Origin: Stutzerimonas balearica DSM 6083
GTDB lineage: Bacteria > Pseudomonadota > Gammaproteobacteria > Pseudomonadales > Pseudomonadaceae
Length of the DNA: 64,000 nt
NCBI RefSeq assembly: GCF_000818015.1
Contig: NZ_CP007511.1
Span: 2,490,501-2,554,500 of the forward strand
Reading direction: 5' to 3'
Shown here piece by piece: positions 47,811 to 58,574 of the stretch. A model generated the notes under the pieces. That model ran no database searches and was not told where the DNA came from. It saw nothing but the letters and a program-made list of their open reading frames with translations. A program made the position numbers and the translations under genes. Each line of letters begins with the position of its first letter. Position 1 is the first letter of the stretch.

Positions 47811-49022
47811 TCAGAGTGCAGCGAGCCCGCGCGCAAGATCCGCCTTGAGATCATCGAGCTCTTCCAGACCGACAGCGACACGCACAAGGCTATCGCTGAT
47901 ACCGGCCTTGGCGCGCTCTTCGGGCGCCAGGCGGCCATGGGTGGTCGAAGCCGGGTGGGTGATGGTGGTCTTGCTGTCGCCCAGGTTGGCGGTGATCGAA
48001 ATCAGCCGGGTAGCGTCGATGAAGCGCCAGGCGCCCTCCTTGCCGCCGCTGACCTCGAAGCTGAGCACAGCGCCAAAGCCCTTCTGTTGGCGCCGCGCCA
48101 GCTCATGCTGCGGGTGGCTGGGCAGCCCAGCGTAGTAGACCCGCTGCACACCTGGCTGCTGCTCCAGCCATTCGGCCAGCGCCTGCGCGGAGGCGCAATG
48201 CGCCTGCATGCGCAGCCGCAGCGTCTCCAATCCCTTGAGGAACACCCAGGCATTGAACGGGCTGAGAGTCGGCCCGGCGGTGCGCAGAAAACCGACGACC
48301 TCTTTCATCTGCTCGCTTCGCCCAGCGACGACACCACCCAGACAGCGCCCCTGCCCGTCGATGTACTTGGTCGCCGAGTGAATGACGATATCGGCGCCCA
48401 GCGCCAGCGGTCGCTGCAGCACCGGCGTGCAGAAGCAGTTGTCCACCGCCAGCAGCGCGCCCCGTTCGTGGCAGAGATCGGCCAGGGCGGCAATATCAAC
48501 CAGCTCGGCGAGCGGATTGGACGGCGATTCGACGAATACCAGCTTGGTATTGGGCTTGAAGGCGGCTTGCCAAGCGCTGAAATCGGTCAGCGGGACGTAG
48601 TCGACCTCTACGCCGAAACGCTTGAAATATTTGTCGAACAGCGAGACGGTGGCGCCAAACACGCTGCGCGATACGAGGATGTGGTCGCCCGCCGAGCACA
48701 GACTCATCACCATGGCCAGGATCGCCGACATGCCCGACGCGGTGGCGACGGCCTGCTCGGCTCCCTCAAGCGCCGCCATACGCTCTTCGAAGGTGCGCAC
48801 TGTCGGGTTGGTGTAACGGGAATAGACATTGCCGGGCAGCTCGCCGGCAAACCGCGCGGCTGCATCGGCCGCGCTGCGGAACACATAGCTGGAGGTCAGA
48901 AACAGCGGCTCGCCATGCTCGGCTTCAGGGGTACGGCGCTGACCGGCACGCACCGCCAGCGTATCCTGCCCGACATCCGCCAGGTCGCTGTCCAGGCGCC
49001 CGGCTTCCCATTCAATTGTCAT
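47811..49022 (-). CDS. metZ: O-succinylhomoserine sulfhydrylase
   Basis: This 403-residue PLP enzyme makes homocysteine directly from O-succinylhomoserine and sulfide. It is of the Cys/Met metabolism family: SSYVFRSAADAAARFAGE, YSRYTNPTVRTFEERMAALE, and the PLP Lys in IHSATKYIDGQG. The length and the position ahead of the gsp genes and after purF match metZ in pseudomonads. It is 33 bp from purF and likely cotranscribed. Confidence 0.95.
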   Translation of the reverse strand: MTIEWEAGRLDSDLADVGQDTLAVRAGQRRTPEAEHGEPLFLTSSYVFRSAADAAARFAGELPGNVYSRYTNPTVRTFEERMAALEGAEQAVATASGMSAILAMVMSLCSAGDHILVSRSVFGATVSLFDKYFKRFGVEVDYVPLTDFSAWQAAFKPNTKLVFVESPSNPLAELVDIAALADLCHERGALLAVDNCFCTPVLQRPLALGADIVIHSATKYIDGQGRCLGGVVAGRSEQMKEVVGFLRTAGPTLSPFNAWVFLKGLETLRLRMQAHCASAQALAEWLEQQPGVQRVYYAGLPSHPQHELARRQQKGFGAVLSFEVSGGKEGAWRFIDATRLISITANLGDSKTTITHPASTTHGRLAPEERAKAGISDSLVRVAVGLEELDDLKADLARGLAAL

Positions 49023-49055
49023 GCTCGTTCCTCAGACCCATACGGCGTTCGCGGT

Positions 49056-50564
49056 TCAGTTGGTGTTGTACAGGTCGATGATGGCGCTGACCGCATTGGT
49101 CTTCGCCTTGCTCGCATCGTTTCGCGCCTGTTCGATCTTGTGCAGATAGGCCTCGTCCACGTCGCCCGTCACGTAGTGACCGTCGAAGACGGCGCAATCG
49201 AACTGCTCGATCTTGACCTTGCTGCCACCGACCGCATCGATCAGGTCGGGCAGGTCCTGATAGACCAGCCAATCCGCACCGATCAGCTCCGCGACCTCTT
49301 CCGTGCTGCGGTTGTGGGCAATCAGCTCATGCGCGCTCGGCATGTCGATGCCGTAAACGTTCGGGTAGCGCACCGCCGGCGCGGCGGAACAGAAGTAGAC
49401 CTTCTTGGCGCCCGCTTCACGCGCCATCTGGATGATCTGCTTGCAGGTGGTGCCGCGGACGATGGAGTCATCGACCAGCATCACGTTCTTGCCACGGAAC
49501 TCGAGATCGATGGCGTTGAGCTTCTGGCGCACCGACTTCTTGCGTGCCGCCTGACCCGGCATGATGAAGGTCCGGCCGATGTAGCGGTTCTTGACGAACC
49601 CTTCGCGGAATTTCACGCCGAGACGGTTGGCCAGCTCAAGCGCGGCGGTCCGACTGGTATCCGGGATCGGGATGACCACGTCGATGTCGTGCTCGGGACG
49701 CTCTCGGAGGATCTTGTCGGCCAGCTTCTCGCCCATGCGCAACCGCGCCTTGTAGACCGAAACACCGTCCATCAGCGAATCCGAACGCGCCAGGTAGACG
49801 TATTCGAAGATGCACGGCGTGAGCTTCGGATTCTCGGCGCACTGACGGGTGAACAGCCGGCCGTCATTGGTGATGTACACCGCTTCGCCCGGGGCCAGGT
49901 CACGGATCAGCGTGAAGCCCAGCACATCGAGCGAAACGCTTTCCGAGGCGATCATGTACTCGACGCCCTCGTCGGTGTGCCGCTGGCCGAAGACGATCGG
50001 CCGGATGGCGTTCGGGTCACGGAAGCCGACAATTCCGTAGCCGGTGATCATGGCGACCACGGCATAGCCGCCCCGGCAGCGCTCGTGCACCTTGCTGACA
50101 GCGGCGAAAACGTCTTCTTCGGTGGGCTGCAGCTTGCCGCGCACGGCCAGCTCATGAGCGAAGACGTTGAGCAGTACCTCGGAATCGGAGTTGGTGTTCA
50201 CATGGCGCAGATCCGACTCGTAGATTTCCTTGGTCAGCTGCTCGACATTGGTCAGATTGCCGTTGTGCGCCAGGGTGATCCCGTAGGGCGAATTCACATA
50301 GAAAGGCTGGGCTTCGGCGGAGCTGGAGCTGCCAGCGGTGGGGTAGCGGATATGACCAATCCCCATGTTGCCCACCAACCGTTGCATGTGCCGCTGTTGG
50401 AACACATCTCGAACCAGCCCGTTGTCCTTGCGCAGGAACAGGCGCCCATCGTGGCTGGTCACGATGCCGGCGGCATCCTGGCCGCGATGCTGCAGCACGG
50501 TAAGCGCGTCATAGAGCGCCTGATTGACGTTCGACTTACCGACGATGCCGACAATGCCACACAT
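49056..50564 (-). CDS. purF: Amidophosphoribosyltransferase
   Basis: This 502-residue enzyme catalyses the first step of purine synthesis. The N-terminal MCGIVGIVG provides the catalytic Cys2 of the glutaminase domain after Met removal. The phosphoribosyltransferase domain has the PRPP loop [13 protein letters not shown]. The gene order cvpA-purF is conserved in enterics and pseudomonads. Confidence 0.98.
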   Translation of the reverse strand: MCGIVGIVGKSNVNQALYDALTVLQHRGQDAAGIVTSHDGRLFLRKDNGLVRDVFQQRHMQRLVGNMGIGHIRYPTAGSSSSAEAQPFYVNSPYGITLAHNGNLTNVEQLTKEIYESDLRHVNTNSDSEVLLNVFAHELAVRGKLQPTEEDVFAAVSKVHERCRGGYAVVAMITGYGIVGFRDPNAIRPIVFGQRHTDEGVEYMIASESVSLDVLGFTLIRDLAPGEAVYITNDGRLFTRQCAENPKLTPCIFEYVYLARSDSLMDGVSVYKARLRMGEKLADKILRERPEHDIDVVIPIPDTSRTAALELANRLGVKFREGFVKNRYIGRTFIMPGQAARKKSVRQKLNAIDLEFRGKNVMLVDDSIVRGTTCKQIIQMAREAGAKKVYFCSAAPAVRYPNVYGIDMPSAHELIAHNRSTEEVAELIGADWLVYQDLPDLIDAVGGSKVKIEQFDCAVFDGHYVTGDVDEAYLHKIEQARNDASKAKTNAVSAIIDLYNTN

Positions 50565-50631
50565 GCAAGGAACCTCTCAGTTTCTACAGGAACCGGAGAC
50601 GACGTCTGCCGCCCTCTCCGTGATAACTCAC

Positions 50632-51144
50632 TCAACCCGGCGGATTGAGCGACCCGGCCAGCCACTGGCCACTCATGCCAAGGATCAGATTCTTAGACCA
50701 GTCAGCGACCAGCAGGAAATGCGGCAGCAGAGCGGATTCGCGCCACCATAGATCCTCATGGACAGGCGCCAGGCTCACCAGCCCCGCCACCACGACGATA
50801 AGCAGGGCTCCGCGTGCCGCACCAAAGACCATGCCGAGAAATCGGTCGGTACCGGACAGCCCGGTTACGCGAATCAGCTCACCGATGAGAAAGTTGACCA
50901 GCGCTCCGACCAGCAATGTCGCCACGAACAGAATGGCGCACGCCGCGATGACCCTTGCTGAGGGCGTTGCGATGAATTCCTCCAGATGATGCGAGAGCGC
51001 ACCGCCGAACATCCAGGCAACGACACCGGCAACGATCCAGGTCAGAAGCGACAAGGCCTCCTTGACGAAGCCCCGCTTCAAGCTAATCAGGCTGGACACC
51101 GCAATGACAGCGATGATGCCCCAGTCAACCCAGGTAAGAGCCAC
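50632..51144 (-). CDS. cvpA: CvpA family membrane protein
   Basis: This 170-residue inner-membrane protein with four helices begins ALTWVDWGIIAVIAVSSLISLKRG, the CvpA signature. It is needed for colicin V production in E. coli, but the general role is unclear. The start is GTG with AAGG six bases upstream. purF follows. Confidence 0.94.
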   Translation of the reverse strand: MALTWVDWGIIAVIAVSSLISLKRGFVKEALSLLTWIVAGVVAWMFGGALSHHLEEFIATPSARVIAACAILFVATLLVGALVNFLIGELIRVTGLSGTDRFLGMVFGAARGALLIVVVAGLVSLAPVHEDLWWRESALLPHFLLVADWSKNLILGMSGQWLAGSLNPPG

Positions 51145-51246
51145 GACGCCTTCGAACAGGAGAGATAAAGGCCGCGGAGTTTAGCAGACACCCTCGGAAC
51201 GAGTAAGCGTCAGGCGACCTCCTGCAAACCGCTGGCCTCGTTTGAA

Positions 51247-51846
51247 TCAGCCGGCCTCAGGCTTGAAGCGCACCACGAAACCATCGAGCTTTTGCTGGCG
51301 ATGCAGCTGATCACGCAGCTTGTTGGCCTCGTCGCGTTCGATGAGCGGCCCGACGAACACACGATTCATACCATCCACCGTCCGGACGTAGGCGTTGTAG
51401 CCCTGCGCACGCAGACGCGCCTGCAGTGCTTCGGCGCTCTGGCGGTTAGAGAGGCTGGCCAACTGGACAGACCAGCTGACGGGCAGGTTGGCCGCATCCA
51501 GCCGCTTCGGCTCTGGCTCAGGCTCTGGCTTCGCCTCGGGCGCAGTCGGTTCGGCGCTTGCCGTTGGTGGGGTAACGGGGCCAGGAGCAGTGATCGCCGG
51601 CGCCTCGCCGTTGGAGGATTCGAGAGCGTCGTCCTCGACGATTTCAAAGCCTTCGGGAACAGAGCCAGGCTGCGGTTCGGCAACATCGATCTGTGCAGTG
51701 GGGGCTGGCATCGGTGGTGCATCGACCTCGACGGGACGACGTTCGTCCTTGCTGCTGAGCAGCATCGGCAGGAAGATGACGGCCAGTGCGACGAGCACCA
51801 GCGCCCCGACCATACGTTGCTTCAGACCTCTGTCCAGCATGGGCAT
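51247..51846 (-). CDS. SPOR-domain division-associated protein (DedD-like)
   Basis: This 199-residue protein has a short N-terminal cytoplasmic part, one transmembrane helix (MVGALVLVALAVIFLPMLL), a long Pro/Glu-rich linker and a C-terminal SPOR domain at about 125-193 (WSVQLASLSNRQSAEALQAR; GPLIERDEANKLRDQL). DedD-like proteins localise to the septum by binding peptidoglycan. The gene lies between folC and cvpA, as in other pseudomonads. Forty of 69 ungapped residues match the SPOR tail of GspD in this window, by my count. Confidence 0.92.
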   Translation of the reverse strand: MPMLDRGLKQRMVGALVLVALAVIFLPMLLSSKDERRPVEVDAPPMPAPTAQIDVAEPQPGSVPEGFEIVEDDALESSNGEAPAITAPGPVTPPTASAEPTAPEAKPEPEPEPKRLDAANLPVSWSVQLASLSNRQSAEALQARLRAQGYNAYVRTVDGMNRVFVGPLIERDEANKLRDQLHRQQKLDGFVVRFKPEAG

Positions 51847-51852
51847 GCCACC

Positions 51853-53124
51853 TCAGCGTCGATTGAGCCAGTTCAGCGCTTCGGAAACGGTATAAAAGGA
51901 TCCGAACAGCACGATTTCATCGCCCGGCAGGGCTCGTTCGCACTGCGCCTCAAGCGCCGCACAAACATCGGCATGTTCGCTTACCGCTGCGCCGTGCTCA
52001 AGCAGCGCGGTACGCAAATCGGCCACGCTTCTCGAGCGCCCGGTAGGCAGCGGCGCGACCGCCCAATGCGAGATCAGCGGCAGCAGTGGCTCGATGACAC
52101 CCTCAAGGTCCTTGTCGGCCAGCAGCCCGAAGACGGCCAGCCGACGACCAGTCACGGGGCGTTCTGTCAGCTGCCCAGCCAGGTACTGCGCGGCGTGTGG
52201 GTTGTGCCCCACATCCATCAGGAGAGCAAGTTCGCGGCCTCGCCAGCAGAGCGACCGCCGATCGATCCGGCCAAGCAGCCGGGCAGCTGAAAGCGCCTGC
52301 CTGATCGAACGCTCCTGCCATGGCAGGCCGAGTAATGCGAAGGCCTGCAGCGCCAGAGCGGCATTTTCCAGAGGCAATGAGGGTTGCGAGAGGCCGTGCA
52401 GCTCGAGAGTTCCCCCTTGCGCATCAATACCCCGCCAATCCCAGCCCTGGTCGGTGACGGCCAGGTCGTAATCCCGCCCCCGCAGCGACAACGGCGCGCC
52501 AAGCTGTCGTGCGCGCTGCAGCAATGGCAACGGAGGCTGCAGGTCGCCACAAACCACGGGCCTGCCGGTGCGCATGATGCCAGCTTTTTCGGTAGCGACA
52601 CTGTCCCGGGTAGTGCCGAGCCATTCCGCATGGTCGAGCCCGACGTTTGTGATCACGGCGACATCGGCATCCACCAGGTTGACTGCGTCGAGCCGACCAC
52701 CCAGCCCCACCTCCAGGACAGCCGCATCCAGCTGCGCGCGCTCGAACAACCAGAATGCTGCGAGCGTGCCCATCTCGAAGTACGTAAGCGACACCTCGCC
52801 ACGCGCTTGCTCGACAGCCTGGAACGCCTCGCATAGCTGGTCATCGCCGGCTTGCTCGCCAGCGATTCGCACACGCTCGTTATAGCGAAGCAGGTGGGGC
52901 GAGCTGTAGACCCCGACCCGCAGGCCCTGCTTCGAGAGCAGAGCCGCCAGGAAGGTACAGGTCGAGCCCTTGCCGTTGGTACCGGTGACCGTGATGACCT
53001 TGGGTGCGGGACGGGTAAGCCCCAGCCGATCCGCCACTACCCTGACCCGCTCGAGCCCCATGTCGATCGCGGTCGGGTGCAACTGCTCCAGGTAGCTCAG
53101 CCAGTCGGCCAGAGTTCGGCTCAT
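51853..53124 (-). CDS. folC: Bifunctional dihydrofolate/folylpolyglutamate synthase
   Basis: This 423-residue ATP-dependent ligase of folate synthesis has the Mur-ligase-type P-loop [12 protein letters not shown] early in the protein and [13 protein letters not shown] with its metal-binding His. The ATG overlaps the accD stop (ATGA). The DedD-like gene follows 6 bp later. Confidence 0.95.
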   Translation of the reverse strand: MSRTLADWLSYLEQLHPTAIDMGLERVRVVADRLGLTRPAPKVITVTGTNGKGSTCTFLAALLSKQGLRVGVYSSPHLLRYNERVRIAGEQAGDDQLCEAFQAVEQARGEVSLTYFEMGTLAAFWLFERAQLDAAVLEVGLGGRLDAVNLVDADVAVITNVGLDHAEWLGTTRDSVATEKAGIMRTGRPVVCGDLQPPLPLLQRARQLGAPLSLRGRDYDLAVTDQGWDWRGIDAQGGTLELHGLSQPSLPLENAALALQAFALLGLPWQERSIRQALSAARLLGRIDRRSLCWRGRELALLMDVGHNPHAAQYLAGQLTERPVTGRRLAVFGLLADKDLEGVIEPLLPLISHWAVAPLPTGRSRSVADLRTALLEHGAAVSEHADVCAALEAQCERALPGDEIVLFGSFYTVSEALNWLNRR

Positions 53125-54014
53125 GCGGTTGCGGCAACCGGGGCCGACTCCACCGGGCTAGGCAGACGCTGTAGTTGAGCGAGCAGGCGCGCCAGGCGCG
53201 AACGCAGTTCGGCACGCGGAACGATCAGATCGATCGCACCATGATCAAGCAGGAATTCGCTGCGCTGGAATCCTTCCGGTAGCTTCTCGCGCACGGTCTG
53301 CTCGATCACGCGAGGGCCAGCAAAACCGATGAGGGCCTTCGGCTCGGCTACAATCACATCGCCCAGCATGGCCAGACTGGCCGACACACCACCATAAACC
53401 GGGTCGGTCAGTACCGACACGAACGGCAGGCCTTCTTCACGCATCCGAGCCAGAACTGCCGATGTCTTGGCCATCTGCATCAGCGAGATGAGCGCTTCTT
53501 GCATGCGTGCACCGCCGGACGCGGAGAAACACACCAGTGGGCAGCGCAACTCCAAGGCCACATTGGCGGCCTGAACGAAACGCTCGCCCACGATCGCACC
53601 CATCGAGCCCCCCATGAAGGAAAACTCGAAGGCACACGCGACAACTGGCAATTTGTGCAGCGTGCCCCGCATGGCAACTAGTGCATCCTTTTCACCGGTC
53701 TGCTTCTGAGCCGCCACCAGGCGATCCTTGTACTTCTTGCTATCGCGGAACTTCAGGCGGTCCACCGGCTCGAGATCGGCGCCGATCTCTTCGCGGCCTT
53801 CGGCGTCCAGGAAGATGTCGAGACGCGCACGCGCGCCGATACGCATGTGATGTTGGCACTTGGGGCAGACGTCGAGGGTCTTTTCCAGCTCCGGGCGATA
53901 CAGAACGGCTTCGCAGGAAGGGCACTTGTGCCACAGACCTTCCGGCACCGAGCTCTTGCGGGTCTCGGAGCGCATGATGGAAGGGATCAGCTTGTCTACC
54001 AGCCAGTTGCTCAT
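53121..54014 (-). CDS. accD: Acetyl-CoA carboxylase carboxyltransferase subunit beta
   Basis: This 297-residue beta subunit of the carboxyltransferase has the N-terminal zinc ribbon ([12 protein letters not shown] and [12 protein letters not shown]) and the crotonase-fold CoA and oxyanion region ([29 protein letters not shown]). It acts with AccA in malonyl-CoA formation. GGAGA lies ten bases before the ATG; the longer upstream frame is not needed. Confidence 0.97.
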   Translation of the reverse strand: MSNWLVDKLIPSIMRSETRKSSVPEGLWHKCPSCEAVLYRPELEKTLDVCPKCQHHMRIGARARLDIFLDAEGREEIGADLEPVDRLKFRDSKKYKDRLVAAQKQTGEKDALVAMRGTLHKLPVVACAFEFSFMGGSMGAIVGERFVQAANVALELRCPLVCFSASGGARMQEALISLMQMAKTSAVLARMREEGLPFVSVLTDPVYGGVSASLAMLGDVIVAEPKALIGFAGPRVIEQTVREKLPEGFQRSEFLLDHGAIDLIVPRAELRSRLARLLAQLQRLPSPVESAPVAATA

Positions 54015-54205
54015 GCTTGTTGTTCTCCAGAACTTCAATTCGGCATGCTGTGATGCCAGGCAGATTCTTTCCAAGGCGGATCGAAGGCTCGATTCACCCC
54101 GCTTATGCGACGCGCTCGTGGGCATCGCCAAGGGTCAGCTCGACCCGATAAATACCGTACCGATCTCCGGCAACTCGTAACTGGACGGCTGCGACCGCAT
54201 CGGCG

Positions 54206-54823
54206 TCACACCGCGCGCACCCTGGCCACGAAATCACGAACCTTGGCCAGGTCCTTGACGCCTTTACTTTGTTCAACGCCTCCGCTCACGTCGACCGCAT
54301 AGGGTCGAGTCTGCTCGATTGCCTGGCGCACATTCTCCGGCGTCAAGCCACCGGCCAGGATCAGAGGCAGTGGAAGGTCTTGTGGAATACGCGTCCAGTC
54401 GAAACGCTCGCCGGTCCCACCTGGCACGCCCGGGACGTAACTGTCGAGCAGGATCGCACAGCCATTTCCGTAGCGTTCGATCCGCCCGGCAAGATCGTCC
54501 TCCTGACCCACACGAAGCGCCTTGAACCAGGGACGGCCGTGCCCCTCGCACTGCTCAGGCGTCTCGTCACCATGAAACTGCAGCACATCGAGCGAGACGG
54601 CATCGAGCACCTCGCCAATCTCGCAGCGGCTCGCATTGACGAACAAGCCGACCTTGCTGACAAACGGCGGCAAAACCTCGACGATCTGGCGCGCCTGGGC
54701 CACGTTGACGGCCCGAGGGCTGGCGGCATAGAAGACAAGACCGATCGCATCGGCACCAGCCTCAGCCGCCGCCAGCGCATCTTCCACGCGGGTGATGCCA
54801 CAGATTTTGCTGCGTACGTTCAA
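54206..54823 (-). CDS. trpF: Phosphoribosylanthranilate isomerase
   Basis: This 205-residue (beta/alpha)8 enzyme of tryptophan synthesis begins [16 protein letters not shown] with the catalytic Cys in KICGIT, and contains [12 protein letters not shown] and the phosphate-binding AGGLTPENV. The start is TTG: an in-frame stop lies three codons upstream and AAGGTGA is well placed. accD follows after 190 bp, which may hold its own promoter. Confidence 0.95.
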   Translation of the reverse strand: MNVRSKICGITRVEDALAAAEAGADAIGLVFYAASPRAVNVAQARQIVEVLPPFVSKVGLFVNASRCEIGEVLDAVSLDVLQFHGDETPEQCEGHGRPWFKALRVGQEDDLAGRIERYGNGCAILLDSYVPGVPGGTGERFDWTRIPQDLPLPLILAGGLTPENVRQAIEQTRPYAVDVSGGVEQSKGVKDLAKVRDFVARVRAV

Positions 54824-54882
54824 AGGGGGTCACCTTGAAATGATCGCCGATGGTAACAAAAGCGGCCCCTACTGCAACCGCA

Positions 54883-55755
54883 CTAGCCGCTCAGCTGGAG
54901 GCAATCCGGCAAGCCCGAAAGAAAGTGCGGCCCGAGGTAGCGCTCGGGGACGTCGAACTGCGCTGGGTATTCGACGTGAACCAAATACAGACCGTACGGA
55001 TGGGCGGTTACCCCACCCTGCTCCCGACGACGCGATTCGAGCACCTGGCGCGCCCAATCGACCGGCTGCTCTCCTGCCCCAATCGTCATCAGAACACCCG
55101 CAATATTTCGCACCATGTGATGGAGAAATGCATTGGCGCGGATATCGATGACAATCAACCGTCCGAACTCCAGCAATTCCAGATGATGAACCGTCTTGAC
55201 CGGCGACTTGGCCTGGCACTGGCTCGCACGAAAGGCACTGAAATCGTGAGTACCGACGAGCATCGCCGCGGCTTCGCGCATTGCCACGATATCGAGTGGG
55301 CGGTGATTCCAAGTCACTTCCTGGGCAAGGTGCGCCGGACGTATAGGGTCGTTGTAGATGACATAACGGTAACGGCGCGATACCGCACTGAAACGTGCAT
55401 CGAACCCCATCGGCATCTGCTGCGCCCAGGTGACGCTGATATCGGCGGGCAGGTTGGCGTTTGCCCCCATCACCCAGGCGTGCGGGCTGCGCTGCACCGT
55501 GGTATCGAAATGGACGACCTGACCGCTCGCATGCACCAGCGCATCGGTCCTGCCGGCGCAAGTGAGGCTGACCGGCTGCCCGCCCGCCACGCGCGAAAGC
55601 GCGCGCTCAAGGGTTTCCTGGATAGAAGGCACACCATCCACCTGGCGCTGGTAGCCACGGTATCGGGCGCCCTTGTACTCGACGCCCAGTGCAATCCTGG
55701 AAACGGCAACGGCAGCCATATCGGCTGCCGTTTCTGTGCTGACTGCGTGGTTCAT
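54883..55755 (-). CDS. truA: tRNA pseudouridine(38-40) synthase
   Basis: This 290-residue enzyme modifies uridines 38-40 of tRNA. The catalytic Asp lies in CAGRTDALVHASGQVVHF, and RRYRYVIYN and NAFLHHMVRNIAG are family motifs. The ATG is two bases after the fimV stop, so they are coupled. An alternative ATG about 14 codons in would remove a non-conserved N-terminus. Confidence 0.96.
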   Translation of the reverse strand: MNHAVSTETAADMAAVAVSRIALGVEYKGARYRGYQRQVDGVPSIQETLERALSRVAGGQPVSLTCAGRTDALVHASGQVVHFDTTVQRSPHAWVMGANANLPADISVTWAQQMPMGFDARFSAVSRRYRYVIYNDPIRPAHLAQEVTWNHRPLDIVAMREAAAMLVGTHDFSAFRASQCQAKSPVKTVHHLELLEFGRLIVIDIRANAFLHHMVRNIAGVLMTIGAGEQPVDWARQVLESRRREQGGVTAHPYGLYLVHVEYPAQFDVPERYLGPHFLSGLPDCLQLSG

Positions 55756-55757
55756 CG

Positions 55758-58427
55758 TCAAGCTAGCTTGGCGAGCATTTCACGCGCCTCCTGCTGTTGG
55801 GCACTGTTACCCTCCGCCAGTACTTCATCGAGAATATCGCGAGCCCCCTCGGCATCACCCATGTCGATATAGGCGCGCGCCAGATCCAGCTTGGTTGTTG
55901 CCTCATCGGTGTCAGCGAAGAAGTCGAAGTCTTCTTCGTCCGAAGCGGCAGCTATCGGCTCTTCGGCCGCTGCTGGAGACTCATGTTTCTGTTCTTCGAC
56001 AGGAGATAGCATCTCTTCGTCACCCGCTTCGGCGGCACTCGAGGCGCCAGCCACCTCGTCCCCGTCGAACGAGAGTTCATCGAGGGAAAGATCGAAGGCA
56101 TCGGACAAAGGCTCTGGCGCTTTCTCTTCTTCGACCAGGCCGAAGTCGAAATCCTCTGTCTCCGATTCCGAGCTCAGCGTGAGGTCATCCAACGTCACAG
56201 GTTCGCTCACCTCTCCCAGATCACTGGCCGGTCGCTGGGTGTCATCCAGATCGAAAGAGAAGTCACCAAGCTCTTCGTCGAGGCTGGACGACGCCGCGCT
56301 TTCTTCCGGCAGCTCCAAGGAGAAGGCATCGAGCTCCTGCTCATCTGTACGACTGGAAGCGTCGGCCGAAGCACTCTCTTCAAGGAAGAGGTCGGAGCTG
56401 GTATCCAATTCTGCGGCACCAGCGCCCTGGGCACTGAGCTCAGCATCCAGATCATCAAGACTGAGATCGAAAGCGTCATCCAGGTCCTGTCCGGGTGCAG
56501 CGGGCAGGTCATCCAGCTGCAGCTCATCCAGATCGAGGCTGTCCAGCTCAGTCTGCGAAGCCGCCGCGCCAGCGACCACCGCGCCGACCGCCATGGCCGG
56601 GTACTTGAACTTGAGCTGTTCCACCTGAGCGCTGCTGCCGACGGCGTCGATGTCCCGCAACTCTGCCTCTTGCCGAGCGAAACCATCACGGTCGCCAAGT
56701 TCGGCGTAGACCTCCATCAGCTTCAGCCGAAGGTCGGTTCGCTGGGGCTCGTCATTGAGTGCTGCCTGCAACAACTCAGCAGCCTGGTTGAAGCGCCCAT
56801 AGGCGATGTAAATATCCGCTTCGGCAAGAGGGTCGGCAGTGGCCGGCGAAACGGGTTCGACGCTTTCCTGCGCAGCATCGGCGTCCGCAATCGGCGCGCC
56901 GAGATCGACGGGCTCGGCCGGATAATTGCCAGGCAGCCCGAGGTCATCCTCGCGCTGGCTCGCTAGCAGGCTCTCCTGCAGCTCCGCTTCTTTCATCGCG
57001 TTGCGACGCGACAAAGCCATCAGGCCGACCAGCAGGAGCAACAACGCACTTCCGCCCAACACGCCGAGCAGAATCGGGTTGTCCGTGTATTGATCCAGCA
57101 ACCCCGGCTCCTCGGGCGCCTGCGCCGGAACCGCTGCGGCTGGCTTGGGCGCCTTGGCTGGCTGGGCAGGTTTGGCTGGGGCCGGCTGCTGGCCTGCAGA
57201 TTGCTCGATCTTAGCTTCCGAGGGTTTGTCGGTACTTGCCGGGGTGGACTGCGAACTCTCCGGCGCACTTGTCGGCGCAACCGTGGGCTGTGACGCTTCG
57301 GCCGCCTGGCCATCGGTCGCCAGTTGAGCTTGCAGCTTGGCCAACTGGTCGTCCTTGAGCTGCATGAGCTTCTGCAGCTTGTCCAGCTGGCCTTGCAGAT
57401 CGCTGAGACGATCATTGAGCTCTGCGTTCTCGCGCCGGCTGGAATCGAGGTTTTCCTGCGTCACCGCCAGCTTGTCACGGAGCGCCGCTGCATCGCTTGC
57501 CGCACCGCTATCGGAGCCGGAAGTCGCCTTGCCCGCTTCGCCAGCGACCAGACGCAGGCTGTCGCGGCTCTCGCTTCTCGCCGGCGCGTCACCTGCGCCA
57601 GTCCGCCGCGTGGCGTCGAGTTGACGAGCCGAAGCGCCCCCTGCTCTGCCTTGGCGCCAGACAGCATTTTGTCTGGCGACCTCGGCAATTGCATCGCTTT
57701 GACTGCGCTGGGCGATCTGCTCGGCGGTCGGCAAGCGCAGCACCTGACCACTTTTCATCCGGTTGATGTTGCCGTCGATAAAGGCGCCCGGATTGAGCTC
57801 CTGGATCGCCAGCATCGTTTGGTGAACCGTTCCGCCACGCCGGGCCCGCTCAGCTACCTGCCAAAGGGTGTCATCAGCCGTGGTGCGATACTCCTCGCCA
57901 GACTGCCCAACCGCGGGAGCCGAGGTGGTGCCAGCGGAAGCAGCAGGCCGTGGCGCCGGGACACGAGCAGGCTGCGGCGCCGCAATCGGCAACTGCGGGG
58001 CAACGGCCGCCACGGTTTCCGGTGAATAGAGCGGTGGATCCAGAAGCAGTGTGTATTCGCGCAGCAGCCGGCCGCTGGGCCAGACCACCTCGACGAGGAA
58101 ATTCAGATAGGGTTCACGGACCGGCTTATTGGAGGAAACCTGAATCACGCTCTTGCCATCTGGGCGCATTACCGGCGTGAACTTCAGATCAGTGAGAAAG
58201 TACTGTCGATCGATTCCGGCACGATTGAATTCTTCCACCGAAGCCAGGCCCGGAATCACCTCACCAGGGCCAAGGTTCTTCGCGTCCAGCAGTTCGATTT
58301 CTGCCACCAACGGTTGATTCAGCGACGACTGCAGCGTGACTTCGCCTAGCCCCACGGCGTGGGCCATTTCGGTGGTCAGCGCAGTAGCCGCTGCGATTGC
58401 CAGCACCAGATTTCGAACCCGAACCAT
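55758..58427 (-). CDS. fimV: FimV-type pilus assembly/polar hub protein
   Basis: This 889-residue peptidoglycan-binding protein organises type IV pili and the polar secretion machinery. It has a signal peptide (to about MAHA), the FimV N-terminal domain (LGEVTLQSSLNQPLVAEIEL), a LysM-like stretch (TTADDTLWQVAERARRGGTV), a coiled coil (LNDRLSDLQGQLDKLQKLMQ), a Pro/Ala-rich linker, one transmembrane helix (ILLGVLGGSALLLLLVGLMA), then a long Asp/Glu-rich cytoplasmic part ending in a TPR-like FimV C-domain (ATTKLDLARAYIDMGDAEGA). Length and order are typical. Confidence 0.95.
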   Translation of the reverse strand: MVRVRNLVLAIAAATALTTEMAHAVGLGEVTLQSSLNQPLVAEIELLDAKNLGPGEVIPGLASVEEFNRAGIDRQYFLTDLKFTPVMRPDGKSVIQVSSNKPVREPYLNFLVEVVWPSGRLLREYTLLLDPPLYSPETVAAVAPQLPIAAPQPARVPAPRPAASAGTTSAPAVGQSGEEYRTTADDTLWQVAERARRGGTVHQTMLAIQELNPGAFIDGNINRMKSGQVLRLPTAEQIAQRSQSDAIAEVARQNAVWRQGRAGGASARQLDATRRTGAGDAPARSESRDSLRLVAGEAGKATSGSDSGAASDAAALRDKLAVTQENLDSSRRENAELNDRLSDLQGQLDKLQKLMQLKDDQLAKLQAQLATDGQAAEASQPTVAPTSAPESSQSTPASTDKPSEAKIEQSAGQQPAPAKPAQPAKAPKPAAAVPAQAPEEPGLLDQYTDNPILLGVLGGSALLLLLVGLMALSRRNAMKEAELQESLLASQREDDLGLPGNYPAEPVDLGAPIADADAAQESVEPVSPATADPLAEADIYIAYGRFNQAAELLQAALNDEPQRTDLRLKLMEVYAELGDRDGFARQEAELRDIDAVGSSAQVEQLKFKYPAMAVGAVVAGAAASQTELDSLDLDELQLDDLPAAPGQDLDDAFDLSLDDLDAELSAQGAGAAELDTSSDLFLEESASADASSRTDEQELDAFSLELPEESAASSSLDEELGDFSFDLDDTQRPASDLGEVSEPVTLDDLTLSSESETEDFDFGLVEEEKAPEPLSDAFDLSLDELSFDGDEVAGASSAAEAGDEEMLSPVEEQKHESPAAAEEPIAAASDEEDFDFFADTDEATTKLDLARAYIDMGDAEGARDILDEVLAEGNSAQQQEAREMLAKLA

Positions 58428-58452
58428 TATCTACTTCCCTTGTTTATCCTTT

Positions 58453-58469
58453 TTCTCGAACTTCGAGAA
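58453..58469. promoter_or_regulatory. Perfect 8-bp inverted repeat in the fimV leader
   Basis: TTCTCGAA C TTCGAGAA is a 17-bp perfect dyad 26 bp upstream of the fimV ATG, followed on the minus strand by AAAAAGGATAAAC. It could be an operator or a leader hairpin. No regulator is recognised. Confidence 0.4.
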
Positions 58470-58574
58470 GGGTCTCAAAGCCACTGCCCGCGCCGCATTG
58501 GCGCCCCCAACCAGTGATAAGCCGCTCCAGCAATTCGAGCTAGAACAGTTCTTCGAATTTCGGGCAAGTATCTT

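Noticed and set aside
47937-50648. 903-codon plus-strand frame opposite metZ and purF
   Set aside because: It spans two clear genes and has no recognisable domains or ribosome binding site.
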